Shown here in pieces: positions 20,420 to 31,847 of a stretch of 64,000 nt of DNA (position 1 is its first letter; each line of letters opens with the position of its first letter). Source of the DNA: Dipteris shenzhenensis (Eukaryota > Polypodiophyta > Polypodiopsida > Gleicheniales); the NCBI GenBank assembly GCA_047967505.1, contig CM106538.1. One strand, 5' to 3'. The notes under the pieces were generated by a model. It saw only the letters and a list, made by a program, of their open reading frames with translations. It was not told where the DNA came from and searched no databases. Made by a program: the position numbers and the translations under genes.

Positions 20420-20841
20420 TGTAAGAAATCCTAGATTTACTATATTTAGAAACGTGCTAAGGAACAGAAAGGAGACTGAGATAGCAGAGAACAAGGAATA
20501 ATTATATTGCTTGAATGTCTGTAGGGTGGATGTTATGTCATCCATACAATTGGGCCTCTCTTATATAGAGAGTGAAGAGTCACACATGAAAAGGTGTGTA
20601 CTCCAAAGGGTATGTGCATGAAGAGGTGTGTACCCCTTGTGAAGGGTGTGACCCTTGATGAGAGGGTACATTACAATAGGAATGTCTCTTCATTAGAATG
20701 TCTCTTGTGAAGGGTTGTGCCTCATTAGGAAGTGTCCCGTCGAAAGGGCAAGTGTCCCGTCGAAAGGGCATACCCTTCCACAAGTGTCCATTCATTAAAC
20801 TATCCATAAGTCTAGAAAGGAATACGTCACAGATCGAGACA
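20420..20841 (-). repeat. 5' LTR of outer Gypsy
   Basis: 422 bp, plus-strand reading TGTAAGAAATCC...GAGACA. Contains short GGGTGTGACCC-type dyads and a direct repeat GTGTCCCGTCGAAAGGGC. Followed by ATTAC. Confidence 0.93.
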
Positions 20842-20846
20842 ATTAC

Positions 20847-21010
20847 TGCAATCTTGGCTGATGCCCACAGAATGGACAAGATCCTTCCAATCCTTCCTTT
20901 ATCTTCAAAACCTTTGTGCATCACTTCAAATACCAACTGAGCCTCATGGAAGGCATGAACCGGGTCGTATGCATTTGCTTTTGGTTCCGTGAAAGTCTCT
21001 CTTTTGTACA
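20847..21010 (-). pseudogene. LINE A ORF1, right-hand part
   Basis: Minus-strand reading ending RIGRILSILWASAKIAVI runs into the Gypsy duplication ATTAC and would continue at 6881. This is the 5' side of the split LINE A. Confidence 0.4.
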
Positions 21011-21169
21011 GTACGTCTTGTCAACTTAAGGACCAGCCATCCTGCAATTAGAGAGCTTTGAAAGAGTGCTATGATCCCTCTTCAAAACTGAGTAAAATCA
21101 AACCCAAGGAAATGAACAGCAAGACCAAAGAGAGTTGTATATACTGCAATTTAGAGAAATGCAAAAGAA

Positions 21170-21604
21170 GGGCGCAGTTTACAGTAAAGCGGGCCTAGAG
21201 GTGCTCCTTAAGAAATCGAAGGAAGGCACGGGTGACAGAGCAATTCCAAAAAAGATGGAGCAAGGATTTCCTAGGAGCCAAACATCTGTGACACAGAGCC
21301 CTACGTGCCAAGGGTTGGCCAAAAGGAATACACCAAGCATCACTCCCCTTTAAAAAACCTACTGATGAAGAGGAAGTTTGCAAGACTAAAGCTGCTAAAA
21401 TCTTTTACGCCACCATTTGGGAGTATGATGCAAAGGCCAAAGCTGATTTCCATGACGCAAAATCCAAGGAGGAGGCATTAAAACAAGCCACTGAGATATC
21501 ATCCAGGTGCAAGGGGCAGGTAGAAGATCCCTAGCAATGTAAAGTCCAATTAGTAAGCTGATACATAAGCTCCAACCTAGCACCGGTAAAAAGTCATGAA
21601 GCAT
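21170..21604 (-). pseudogene. LINE 3' fragment (zf-RVT)
   Basis: The minus strand at 21383-21195 reads IPFGQPLARRALCHRCLAPR followed by HLFWNCSVTRAF, a clear LINE zinc-binding domain pattern (R..C..C......hlf..C). 21604-21395 is probably the preceding part in another frame. A LINE 3' end separate from LINE A. Confidence 0.6.
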
Positions 21605-21716
21605 CTGAGAAATAGTCCAAAGAGGTAATGCATGCCCAATCCATACTATCTAGCCGCCAAAGGAAAGGGTAATAAAGTACCATGATCCATCATCACGAAG
21701 CACATCATCAACCAAT

Positions 21717-21758
21717 ACACACACACACACACAAACATGCATGCACACACACATACAC
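21717..21758. repeat. CA microsatellite
   Basis: (CA)n-like tract with interruptions, next to a T-run that is the poly(A) of a minus-strand LINE. Confidence 0.8.
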
Positions 21759-22946
21759 TTTTTTTTTTCCGTGGGAGAACCTTTCATTAAGAAGAATGTA
21801 CATTCGTAGCTGACCCAAAGTGAGACAGCTACTAGTCATAAACTGAAGAAGATGACAAAAGACCAAGGAAAATGTACATTCAAAGCTGTGCCAAAGAGGT
21901 GCGACTTCTATGCAAACTAAAACAATGAAAGAAAGCTTCTAGCTGGGCCAGAGAAACATCTCCTTATGCATGTGCATTGAAGGGATCAATGTTGGGAGGA
22001 TCGGAAAAAACCATAAAGATCCACATAGGAAAACTCATAAAGGTGAGTTTTCCGGGCATCCATAAAGCCCAGTAGCAACACCATGCAAAAACGTAATCAT
22101 AGTCCAGTATACAGGCGTAGCTCCCAAACAACCAGAACCACCTGCCAAAAGAAATGCTAGGAAATGTAGATAAAACCCCAATCTAGGAAGAAAATATATG
22201 GCAGCTGGGCAGGTACAAAGCAGATGTAGAACCATCTCCCTGGGCTGGGAGCAAGGAGGTCAAGCCGATGATCCTATACGCCTGGCAACCAAGAAAGAGC
22301 CCACCGGTAATGCACCCACCAAAGAACGCCACAAAAAAAGCTGCTGTCAAAGAGGAAGTTTATTGTTCCAAATGCAGGGAAGAGAGGTCTTCCACCAAGT
22401 TAGAGGTTTGTCAAGATGCCAAATGTGAAGCCCATGCTCCCGAATCCATGGCTGTGGGAGTAACAGAAGATAAGCATTCCTGACAGTAAGATCTGCAAAT
22501 GAAAAGGTAGAATAACCTGTAATGTCTCGATCAAGTTTCCGATCCATCAAGGAAAGCGTAGTAAACAGGCGGGGGACAGGCTGAAAAGAGTAAAACAGTG
22601 GTGAGAATATGCCGAATAGGCCCATGATGCATTCCCAAGCAAAATTGTATCCTGACCTTAGGGAAAGACGGCATGAGGCCTCCATCATCCACCACATCAG
22701 CCACTGTAGAGATACCCAATCTATGCAGGAAATAAGCCTTTCTGTGCTGAAGATGGGAAAAACAGAGGATCAGAAACACGGCTCCAATGAATGCTCTATA
22801 GGCAGAGAGAATTGCTAGGATCCAAAGGACGGCCTGACCAATGTAAATGTTCCAGAAGAAGCTGCCAATCATATAGCAATCTAGTAGGAAAGGGACAGCC
22901 AAGAATGCGACCATGAAGATGCCCAAAAATCACATCTGATATGGCA
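21759..22946 (-). pseudogene. LINE B, 3' half with poly(A)
   Basis: The minus strand from 22926 down reads ORF2 C-terminal sequence: YFLHRLGISTVADVVDDGG (the 'lgi.t..Dv.d..G' segment), then LIWWK-like and WNNKLPL strings, then a zf-RVT-like MVLHLLCTCPAAIYF at about 22230, then a 3' UTR ending in a T-run (21759-21768 on plus), that is, poly(A). The other part of the same LINE continues at 30348, beyond the LINE C insertion. Frame breaks make it dead. Confidence 0.6.
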
Positions 22947-23029
22947 GGAATCCAATGTCCGGCATATCTATTGTGTCAATTTGGGACATATACAAGTATA
23001 TTAAGCTCTCAAGCAGCTCCTGCGAGCTT

Positions 23030-23700
23030 CCCTCCCCCCCCCACCGCTATCGCTACCTCCCCTCCCTAGCCCCCCCCCTCGCCGCGACCACCCCCGCCCC
23101 CTGCCTCTCCGCCCTCGCCCCCCGCCCGCTCTCCCCCTCACCCGCCGCCTCGCTCACCCGCCTCCCATCCCCAGCCGCCTCGCTCACCCGCCTCCCATCC
23201 CCCGCCCCCTGCCTCTCCGCCCTCGCCCCCCGCCCGCCCTCCCCTCGCCCGACCCCCTCGCTCACCCGCCCCGCTCACCCGACCCGACCCCCTCGCTCAC
23301 CCGCCTCGCTCACCCGACCCCCTCGCTCACCCGCCTCCCATCCCGCTCCCCCCGTCCCCCGCGCCTCTGCCCGCCCCCACTCCGCCCATTCCGCCCATTC
23401 CGCCCCCCCCGCCTCCATTCCGCTCCCCCCCACCTCCATTCCGCTCCACCCGCCCATTCCGCCCCCCCCGCCTCCACTCCGCTCCCCCGCCCTCCGCTTC
23501 ACCCCTCCGCCCCCGCCACACCAACCCCGCCCCCCCCGCCCTTCCGCGCCCCCCGCCTTCCCCGCACCCTTCACCCCGCCCCGCCCCGACCCCCCCCGCC
23601 CCCTCACTTCGCCTCGCCTGCCCTTCTGCTCCACTTCTCCACCCCGCCTCCACCCTCCGCCTCTGCAACCATCCCCTCCACACCCAGGCGCCACCCTCCC
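23030..23700 (+). repeat. C-rich 5' UTR of LINE C
   Basis: About 670 bp almost without G-runs on the plus strand. It is built from variants of CGCTCACCCGCCTCCCATCC and CCGCCC with C-runs up to nine. Local direct repeats occur at 23150-23210 and 23270-23340. Proline-rich or glycine/arginine-rich frames across it are compositional. Confidence 0.85.
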
Positions 23701-23766
23701 GCTTCGTCTCCCCTTTTGGGGTGGCAGCCTGTTCTTCATCGGAAGCTTGCAGTTAGTCTTGGCGGT

Positions 23767-25812
23767 ATGGCGGCCCCCTGCCCGGATCCGGAGGCCCAGT
23801 CGGACCCTCCCTCTCCAGATGCCTACCACGTTATCCTGACAGAGCAACAATCATCTCGTGTTCAGGAGGTTGCCATTGACTTTGCCCGTACCTCTGTTTA
23901 CGGTAGAGTCATTGGACACTCTCCCTCCAGATCAGCCATCAGGGACTGGCTCCAGTCCACTCTCCTGCTAGAGGATGGCCATATTGAGGAGGTGGCCCTT
24001 ATGGGAAGGGGCATCTTCTGGCTCAAACTCTCCAATGAGAAAGCTGCGAGCAACCTGATTGCCGGTTCCCCCACATCGGTGGATGGAAAGATTATCATGA
24101 TAGTCCCGTGGTACCGTGGATTCAGCGCAGCAGATTTTGATGTTCGGTTCCGTATACCTCGCCACCTAGTGACACTAGTGTTTCCAGGGCTTGTTGCTGA
24201 GCTGCGGCCGATTGTCAGGGACTTGGGCTCCCATTTTGGATGGGTTATGCACGACACTTTCGCCGACGCGGTGACTACGGCAGGAGCCCCCCGAGTCCGT
24301 GTGGCTGTGGCAGATCCTGCGACTCTCCCTGCAGTGATCGAGATTGTGACAGATGCCGGCAGCATCACCCTGAGCATGATAGTCACCGGACAGCCAGGTC
24401 AGTGCCTGAGGTGCCACGGCTTTGGGCACTTGGCGGCTGCTTGCCCACGCTTCGCCAGCTCATCTCGACCCCCCCCCGCCCCCGCCTCCTCCGCCCCCTC
24501 CCCCCCCCCCCGGACAGCCATGTCAGGAGGAGCCGAGGCAGTCGGAGCCCGGTCCAGAGTTAGTGGGTGGTTGGACCGAGGTTAGAAGGAAAAGAGGAAA
24601 GAACAAGAAGATCTCGGATAAAGGCAAGGAGGCAGAGGTTACCCTTCCTGCAGCAGCACCCCAGAGACCTGACAGGCAGCCGCCCCAGGGACCTGGGAGA
24701 GCTTCTTCGTCGACGGCAGCCCGCCCTTCACAGCCTCAGATCCCCCTCTCTCCCGCTCCCCCGCCCCTTTCCACTCAGTCCCAGCCCCTTCCCCAATTTC
24801 CCCTCCCTTCGCCCGACCCGCAGCCTCAGCCCCCGTCTCTTCCTCCTCAGTCTCCTCCTCCTCCCTCTCAGCCCCAACTCCAGAGGCATCCCCATCCCCC
24901 CCCTCCCTCCGTTCCCCTCGACTCCTCTACAGTGTTAGCTGCACCTTCGGCTTCCCAGCCGAGGGCAGCCCCCGCTCCGCCTCCTCCACCTTCTCCGCCA
25001 GTCGCCTCCGTGGAGTCCGAGTCGCCTACCCCTCAGCCTCCTCCCCCTCCCCCCCGCTGGCAGGACACCCAGAGTCTACATCACCACGGGAGCAGGCTTC
25101 CATGGCCGCTAGCCCCTCAGTGGCAGACTCTGACGGGTCTCAGCTTCAGGAGAGAGAGCTTCCTCGAGACTTTTACAGATCTGGCCCCTGGGACTACTTG
25201 GACGTGGCCGACCTTGGGACCTTCCCGGCTTATCTCGACATCAGTATCTTCCTGCTCCGCAAAGGGGCGGATGGGAAGATTGTCGCCTTGGCCCCTAGGG
25301 ATGGCCCTAGCTTCGCCTTCACGTTCCTCAGCGATGGCACCGAGACCTGGACAGACGACTCGGTTTGGGAGGCGCTCAGAGAGCAGACACACGCCCAGAT
25401 CTGTTCCTGGATAGGCCCGTCCGGTGGGCAGCTTCTCGAGACTCAGTGGTCCGAGGGCGATGTGCGCCTGCGGTGGCGTTGCGCTGCCAAATGCTTCCGA
25501 CTGATTGTGATCCTCAGACCTACCCTGTCATGGCCTCTCCCCCAGGATGTCAGAGCTTGGTCCCATCAGAAACTCCGAACCTTCTATGGGATGACCACTT
25601 CAGAGATCTCGAGCTGGCTCGAGAAAGCATTTGTTCATGGCACCAAAGGCCTCTCGCCTTTGCTGAAGGTGTTGAAGGACGGGCAGGACGACCCCGTCTC
25701 CCCCTCCAAACCTTCTCATAAGCGGCAGCGCCTCCATTCCGACATGTCTGATTCTTCATCAACTTCGACCGCGAGCAGACAGTTGTTCGCAGCTCCCCAT
25801 CCCTCTCCGTGA
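23767..25812 (+). pseudogene. LINE C ORF1 (nucleic-acid-binding protein), two frame slips
   Basis: The likely start is the ATG at 23767 (MAAPCPDPE). Residues about 20-200 match the DUF4283-type ORF1 pattern (AIRDWLQSTLLLEDGHIE, GRGIFWLKLSNEKAA, a W-Y-RGF string, LRPIVRDLGSHFG). The knuckle CLRCHGFGHLAAACP at about 24410-24450 is canonical C-X2-C-X4-H-X4-C. A C-run at about 24470-24510 moves the frame by one into a proline-rich linker. A second C-run near 25045-25062 returns it, giving a C-terminal domain from about 25102 (SGPWDYLDVADLGTFPAYLD...). It ends TGA 25810-25812, overlapping ORF2. It would coat LINE RNA by family analogy. Confidence 0.8.
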
Positions 25813-28800
25813 GCCTACACCTCGTATCCTGGAATGTGAACGGGTTTCACTCTTCTGGCACCCGTGGTCCCAGGAAGCTCATTTTGCGACAGGAACTTCA
25901 GCCTGCAGTGATTGGTCGTTTGGATGTACTTCTGCTCCAGGAGCACAAGCTCTCTGCGGCTCATTCCCGTAGCTCCGGGAAGGTTCTCCCTGGACGTTCC
26001 TACACTTACTGGGAGCCCTCGATCGGCGCACAGGGGAGGAGTGGGGGTGTTTGTACCTCCGTGTGCGAGCAGTTAGCCCAGGGAGTTTTCAGTCATGGCA
26101 CGTTGATCCCAGGCCGAGCCCTTTGGGTAGGCCTGGATTTGGAGGGATCCAAAATTGGAATACTCAACATTTATGCTCCTACAGACCTCCGATGCAGAGC
26201 CACCTTCTGGAGGACACTTACAGGGATTCTTCCAGACATGGATTCCTGGATTGTTGGAGGTGACTTCAACAATCTGGAGACCTTGGAGGACCAGCAGGGC
26301 AGAGGTCCGGAGTTCACAGGTATGGCTCAGGCAGAGCAGTCAGCTTGGGACTCCTTCATCTTCGCGACAGGAGGTAGGGACAGTTGGAGAGACCCGTCCT
26401 TCCAGCGTTGGCACGGGAGCCTGGACTTCTCTTGGGGCTTCCGCAGGGAAGGAGGCAGACTCCTGGAGAGGCTTGATAGATTTTATGTCAGTGATTGGGC
26501 CATCAGTAGAGGCGGTCAGGCGGGTATAGTTCTAGGGACGACACTTTCCGACCATGCGCCGGTACTCCTCTCATTAGATTCGGCAGCCCAGACCCTTCCC
26601 CCCCGGTCATGCAAGATTCCCGACTCCATTTTCTCGAGGGAGGACGTGCGCAGCAGTATTTGCAGTCTTTGGGACAGAGACTGGGGGGAGTGCACGGATT
26701 TGGTGGACTCAGTTGCGCAGGCTCTGCAGGAGTCCAGCCAGATCTGCCAGCTAGCAGCCCTACAGGTTCGACAGGATTGGAGTAGAGAGAGAGCTCTTCG
26801 GAGGGACCTCGCCTCCATTCAGCGACTCCAGCAGGCTTCCCCGGGCTCGGAGGAGCTTCGGATCCAGGCCCTTCGAGCCAGAGCCCTCCTGGAGGAGACA
26901 CTCCAGCGCCGCTCAGAGTTTTCCTATCACGCCTCTCTCTCCTTCTGGGCCCGGAAGGGTGACCGGATGTGCAGGGAGTTCTTCAGGACGCATGGCCAGA
27001 GAGCTGCAGGTGATCAGCTTCGGAGTCTCAGGACAGCGGATGGTCACATCGTTACGGATCCGGGGGAGGTCCTGGGGTTGGCCACTGACTTCTACAGGAC
27101 CCTCTTCCAACAGGAGCCGCTTGCCCCCTCGTGCTAGTCGTGCCCGTGAGGAGGTGTGGAGGCACATTCCATCCCTGGTCCAACCTAGCATGCAGGCGAC
27201 GTTGTTGGCGCCGTTTACCTCGGATGAGATGCTGGAGGCCTTGATGGCTATCGACGGACAGAAATGCCCAGGAGAGGATGGGCTACCCCGAGCATTCTTC
27301 ACCTCCTTCTGGGACCAGATCCATCAGCCCCTCCTTGCAGCTCTGCAGGGGATTTTTAGCAACGGTCAGATGCCAGAGAGCCTCTCTTTGGGACTGATTT
27401 GCCTCATCCCGAAGGGAGGAGATAGACAGGAGATCCGCCAGTGGCGTCCGATCACTCTCCTTACCACCGCCTACAAAATCCTCGCCAAGATGATCAGTGC
27501 CAGAGTTCGGCCTCTACTCCCAGACCTCATTCATGACACTCAGACAGGCTTTGTCCAGGATCGCAGTATCCTGGATAATGTCTTCACCTTTTCAGAGGCG
27601 GCGGAGTGGGCTCAGCACAGTGGATCACACCTTGCCATTCTACTTCTCGACTTCGAGAAGGCCTACGATCGCGTGGACTGGTCCTTTTTGGAGGGGACTC
27701 TGGAGCGGCTAGGTTTCCCGGCAGGTTGGATTCAGGGTATCTCAGCTTTGTACAGGACAGCGTCTAGCAGGGTCATCATTGGAGGCAGGATGGGTGAGCG
27801 CTTTAGCTTGGAGAGATCAGTGCGTCAGGGCTGCCCCCTTGCTCCTTACCTGTTTCTTTTCTTCGCCGAGGCCATGACTTACTACCTTCGGGCGAGGTCT
27901 ACCGGGATCAGGGGTGTTCGCCTTCCACTTCGGGAGGACACGGAGCTTCTGGACTCGGAGTACGCAGATGATACAGCCCTTTATGTCCAGGACGATGAGA
28001 GGATGCTAGAGAGGGTGCGGATGGCCCTGGAGGTCTTCTGCTCGGCCGCTGGTGCGAAAATCAACTGGAACAAGTCAGTTGGTTTTCTCACAGACCCTGG
28101 GGCGTGTTCTCAGTGGGGGCGATTTCTGGGTTTCAAGTGGATTCCACGGGGACAGACAGCTAGATACCTTGGCTTCCAGGTTGGCCTAAACATCACGCCA
28201 GCTCAGCAGTTTCTCCCGCTGCTAGACTCCATCTGACGGAAGCTGGCTTTCTGGAGCACTGCTAAGCTGTCTCTCGCAGGTCGTGCCCTGGTAGTTAACC
28301 AGGTCCTCCTAGCCACGGCTTGGTATGTGGCTTCCTGCTGGTGCTTCTCAAGATCCAGCGTGGCACAGCTCAGGAGGTTGGTTCGGAACTTCCTTTGGTC
28401 TGGGGAGGATGGTCTTAGAGATACCAGAGCCAGGGTTGCTTGGCAGACAGTCATTCTTCCGCAGGCTGAGAGTGGCCTGGGGGTTATCGATCCAGAGCTT
28501 CAGAGTCAGGCCTTGTTAGGCAAGCTTGTCATCCGCGGTTTGACCCCGGGGGGGCAGACGTGGAAGATGTTACTTCAGCAGGGAGTCGGCTCTTGTGTCC
28601 CGCGCCGAGGTGGAGAGTGGCTACCGTCCCTCAGGTGGATCTTCACTTCCGCCCCGCTCACTCAACCCCGTTCCCCACTCGTTCGTAGCCTCCTCATGGT
28701 TTGGAGGCGGCTCCGTCTCAGTCTCATTCAGTCCCAACCCAGCTGTCAGGAGGAGATCGATCGCCAACCGCTCGTCTAGAATGGTCAGGTCAGAGACGCC

Positions 28801-30132
28801 GAGGGCCTTCAGTTGGGGGAGAGATCACATATCAGGTGGGACGGCTAGATGAGGGGGCCAGCCCGGTCCCTTCGAGTTTGGAGGGATACGTACAGACATC
28901 TGGAGATGGCCGATCTTGCAGACGCAACTGGAGGTGCACGCGGAGTCCAGGCGAGACGCACGGAGATCGACGGTGCGATCCCAGCTGCTTGGTTGGTTCC
29001 ACCTGAGCCTCAGGTCCTCATGCCTGGTGACACCCGCTGGCTGGGACAGTTCACCCCCCGTGGCATCCCACTGGTGGTCGCAGGACGTATGGATGACTCC
29101 TCTATCTCCTTCTTCGCGGTTTCAGGGGATGGACGACTCAGGAGAGAGGATGCGCTCATCGACCCCCTACTCCCGTGGCAGAGGGTTAGGGTCGTAGGCC
29201 TTTTGGGGAAGGTCTGGCGTACCGACCCTTGTATCGAGCAGGACCAGTTGCAGCTTTGGCGTCTTTGGCTCTGAGAGGGGCGGGCCTTGTCAGAGCTTGA
29301 GTGGGACCCAGGAGAGTGGTGGTGGCCAGAGATTGTGACAGGACAGGGGCTGACTTCCTTCTTCGCCTACAGCACGACTCTGGGCAGGCAAGTTCTCGGG
29401 AGGATGCAGAGCCACCCCCCCACCCAGCGACCCAGCTGGTACGCACGGGGTATTTCCAGGTTCTTTTTGCAGGCATTCTGGAAGGCCTTGTGGGAGAGCT
29501 GGCGGCCGCGGAAGATCTCATACTTCCTGTGGCTTCTTGCCCACAAAGGTCTTCCAGTGGGGAGCTGGTTGAGGCAGATAGGCCAGGACGGATGCTGTCA
29601 GATTTGCCATGCGGATGAGGAGTCACCAAAACACTGCCTGTGGAGCTGCACGCGCGCCCAGGAAGTGTGGAGGTGGACTTTCGGGCTTCTTACTCGCGCA
29701 GCACCAGAGCTAGGAGTGATCACTTGGGGCGCGTTCTGTTGGTGCAGCACCGCACCTGGTCTTCATCACTTATTCGAGGCATGCCAGCAGGACCACACTT
29801 TCCTTATCACACAGGGGACGTGGGGGCCGATCGAGGGTATCCCACAGCACCTAGCAGAGGCTGATACAGGAGTTCGGGAGAGGCAGCCAGTCTGGGAGAT
29901 TATCAGCAGCATTACAGGATGGCACATCTGGACCTCGCGCTGCGCGCAGATCCTCGGTGGCACCACCTTATCGACTGCCCAGATCATGGCGGAGATTTGG
30001 AGTGAGATTATTCATACCCTCAGAGGCCAGTGGGATCAGATTCAGGGAGACTCCCGGGCTGGTCAAGAGAAGCGGAGACGCTTCCTCCGGGCTTGGGACA
30101 CACAGGGCCTCTTCTTCGAGCAGACTACGTAG
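25809..30132 (+). pseudogene. LINE C ORF2 (endonuclease-RT-zf-RVT), broken
   Basis: Opens at GTG 25809, whose last two bases lie in the ORF1 stop; there is no ATG at the endonuclease start. The endonuclease (25815-26570) has LVSWNVNGF, LLLQEHKLS, IVGGDFNNLE, RLDRFYVS and SDHAPVLLS. A slip in the C5 run at 27124-27128 changes frame. RT (27130-28230) has LICLIPKGGDR, QTGFVQDRSILDN, LLDFEKAYDRVDW, VRQGCPLAPYLF and the catalytic EYADDTALY. Stops: TGA 28234, TAG 28777, TAG 28846, TGA 29272, all in one frame. The zf-RVT segment at about 29500-29680 has WRPRKISYFLWLLAH and CCQICHADEESPKHCLW. The frame ends at 30130-30132. Confidence 0.9.
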
Positions 30133-30320
30133 GGCCTTCGGTGGCACTACTCACCACCCCGATGGCTGTTCATTCACACTCAGCATATCCCTCCGTGAGA
30201 GTATGATTTATTATGCTACCTTTTAGGGCTGCGTCCGGTTTGTGAACGCAGCCCGTCAGCTATAAGCTGACCTCTTGTATCTTGTTCTCGAAGTAATATA
30301 ATTAGCACTGTTTTTTCGGC

Positions 30321-30333
30321 AAAAAAAAAAAAA
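30321..30333 (+). repeat. poly(A) tail of LINE C
   Basis: 13 A between CTGTTTTTTCGGC and the target duplication. Confidence 0.9.
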
Positions 30334-30347
30334 GGAATCCAATGTCC

Positions 30348-30780
30348 AAAAGCATCAGTGCGAAGTGAAGAAATTAAAAAGGAAAGCATGAGCGTCAATG
30401 GCTGATGCTTCTCTAGGAAAGTAAGCAAAAGGGTGGCCCCATGCATTTGGAGTGCAACAAAATAATCATGACGAAGAAGCCGAAGTGCCTTCCAATCAGT
30501 TTTAGTACGGCAAAGGCATTCCATAGCCTTGGAGGTAAATTTCTGAATATCTGAAGAAGACCAGGGGATAAGTGGCAAATGAAACTGCACATAAGCCATA
30601 ATAATAGATCGCACAATTCGAAGAATGACATGCAAATTGTAATGGCCATGTAGACATTTTCCAATAATCAATCGTATGGAAAGGTTTTTGTAATACCCAT
30701 AGTCTATCCTCTGGTAATGAAATTTGCCAACCAGTGGGGTATCCTAAATGTCACACAATCTGATCAAAGGGCAACATAAG
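30348..30780 (-). pseudogene. LINE B, right-hand part (RT C-terminal region)
   Basis: The minus strand reads GHYNLHVILRIVRSIIMAYV, then QFHLPLIPWSSSDIQKF, then LRLLRHDYFVALQMHGA, matching the conserved stretch after the RT palm in L1-type LINEs (sla.......m.y..f..p.p...i+.i). The reading runs through the LINE C target site into 22946. 5' truncated at about 30780. Confidence 0.55.
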
Positions 30781-30784
30781 AAAC

Positions 30785-31100
30785 TTTGCATTCAGGAGAA
30801 TGTACATTCATAGCTATTCCAGAGTAGGACAGCTACTACTCAAAGCTAAAAACAGTAGTAAAAAACATCCGAGTGGGCCTAGGGAAAGTCTCCAAGGGAA
30901 TGAGCATCCTGTAGAACCGAAGAAGGGAAGCTTGAAAGTAGGGAAAAACATTCACAAAAGAGTGCTCATACAGTCAAATGGTACGAGCACAATACAATGA
31001 CCAAAGAGTCCAATAGCAACACCAGGAGAAAATTTGATCATACTCCGGGATGGGAGCATGTTTGCCAAACAACCAAAACCGCTCTCGCCCCTCCACCACC
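30785..31100 (-). pseudogene. another LINE 3' end, related to LINE B
   Basis: Resembles 21780-22160 (shared strings include GAATGTACATTC and AGACAGCTACTA-like and AGCAACACCA). Probably the 3' end of a sister copy. A short CCACCACC tract follows. Confidence 0.45.
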
Positions 31101-31847
31101 ACCACCACACACTCTCACACACACCATAAACATGTATGCACATGGGCACATGCAGACCTGTGGCATTCCCCCTACAAACCCAATAATTTGTAGCTATTAT
31201 CCTGCACAATATGCACCTTTCACCATGCATATATTTGCAAGCAAGAAAGTTTTGAATCTTATACTCATCATTCTCCTGAACTAAGACAAGACCTCATCCC
31301 CTTTGATGGATCTGGGAGAGAGGCAAGAATCCACAATAGTACAGGACTAAAGCGTCAATACTTGATGTGATGGGGTTGGACAGCGTTTCTTCACTCATGA
31401 CTGCATAAATACTTCTTGCCATTATCGGACACCCATAATTACTTGTACTTTAATTATCGGACACCCATGATTACTTGTACTTTAATTATCTAGCGGGCAT
31501 GGTATTGGGATGTGCTGATTGAGTTGTCTGTTTCATCTTAGTTATTTGGAAAATGGGTTTATGCACTCCTCGGACACCCATGATTACTTGTACTTTAATT
31601 ATCTAGCGGGCATGGTATTGGGATGTGCTAATTGAGTTGTCTGTTTCACCTTAGTTATTTGGAAAATGGGTTTATGCACTCCTCCACAGGAACGTTGTAT
31701 TCTGCCTATAACAAATGGATCCTTGCTTAGAAACAAGCTACATGTTGAGCTTTGTCAATTTCGACAATATGCTATACATCAGGTCTACCACCTCAGTGAG
31801 TGCACATCTCAATTGCATATATTAAGTGATCCATTTTCTAAAATTAA
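31101..31847. repeat. 3' flank of the coiled-coil gene with a 113-bp tandem duplication
   Basis: 31458-31570 is repeated at 31571-31683 with few changes (start CGGACACCCATGATTAC). A third partial 32-bp copy lies at 31426-31457. The rest shows no gene. Confidence 0.85.

Larger units (their letters stand above)
6882..20841 (-). mobile_element. outer Gypsy (chromovirus-like) LTR retrotransposon
   Basis: A minus-strand element with LTRs at 20420-20841 (5') and 6882-7311 (3'), TG...CA ends, and 5-bp duplications ATTAC at 6877-6881 and 20842-20846. Read on the minus strand the order is PBS, long leader, extra proline-rich ORF, gag, protease, RT, RNase H, integrase, polypurine tract. Removing the nested element (9659-16120) leaves about 7.5 kb. 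The order PR-RT-RH-IN makes it Gypsy. Two in-frame stops in gag-PR, one stop in integrase and a frameshift at the integrase C-terminus inactivate it. It was inserted in LINE A ORF1. Confidence 0.93.
22961..30333 (+). mobile_element. LINE C: near-complete GC-rich L1-type LINE
   Basis: A 7.37-kb plus-strand unit flanked by a 14-bp target duplication GGAATCCAATGTCC (22947-22960 and 30334-30347) and ending in 13 A. Order: C-rich 5' UTR, ORF1 (DUF4283-like, CCHC, proline-rich, C-terminal domain), ORF2 (endonuclease, RT, zf-RVT), short 3' UTR. Base composition is far more GC-rich than the surroundings. Three frame slips fall in C-runs and four stops lie in ORF2, so the copy is not functional as written, though its length and clear duplication suggest a fairly recent, full-length insertion into LINE B. 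Confidence 0.93.

Noticed and set aside
22955-23850. Long proline-rich (plus) and glycine/arginine-rich (minus) frames
   Set aside because: Caused by the C-rich LINE 5' UTR, where stops are rare; they overlap the true ORF1 start.
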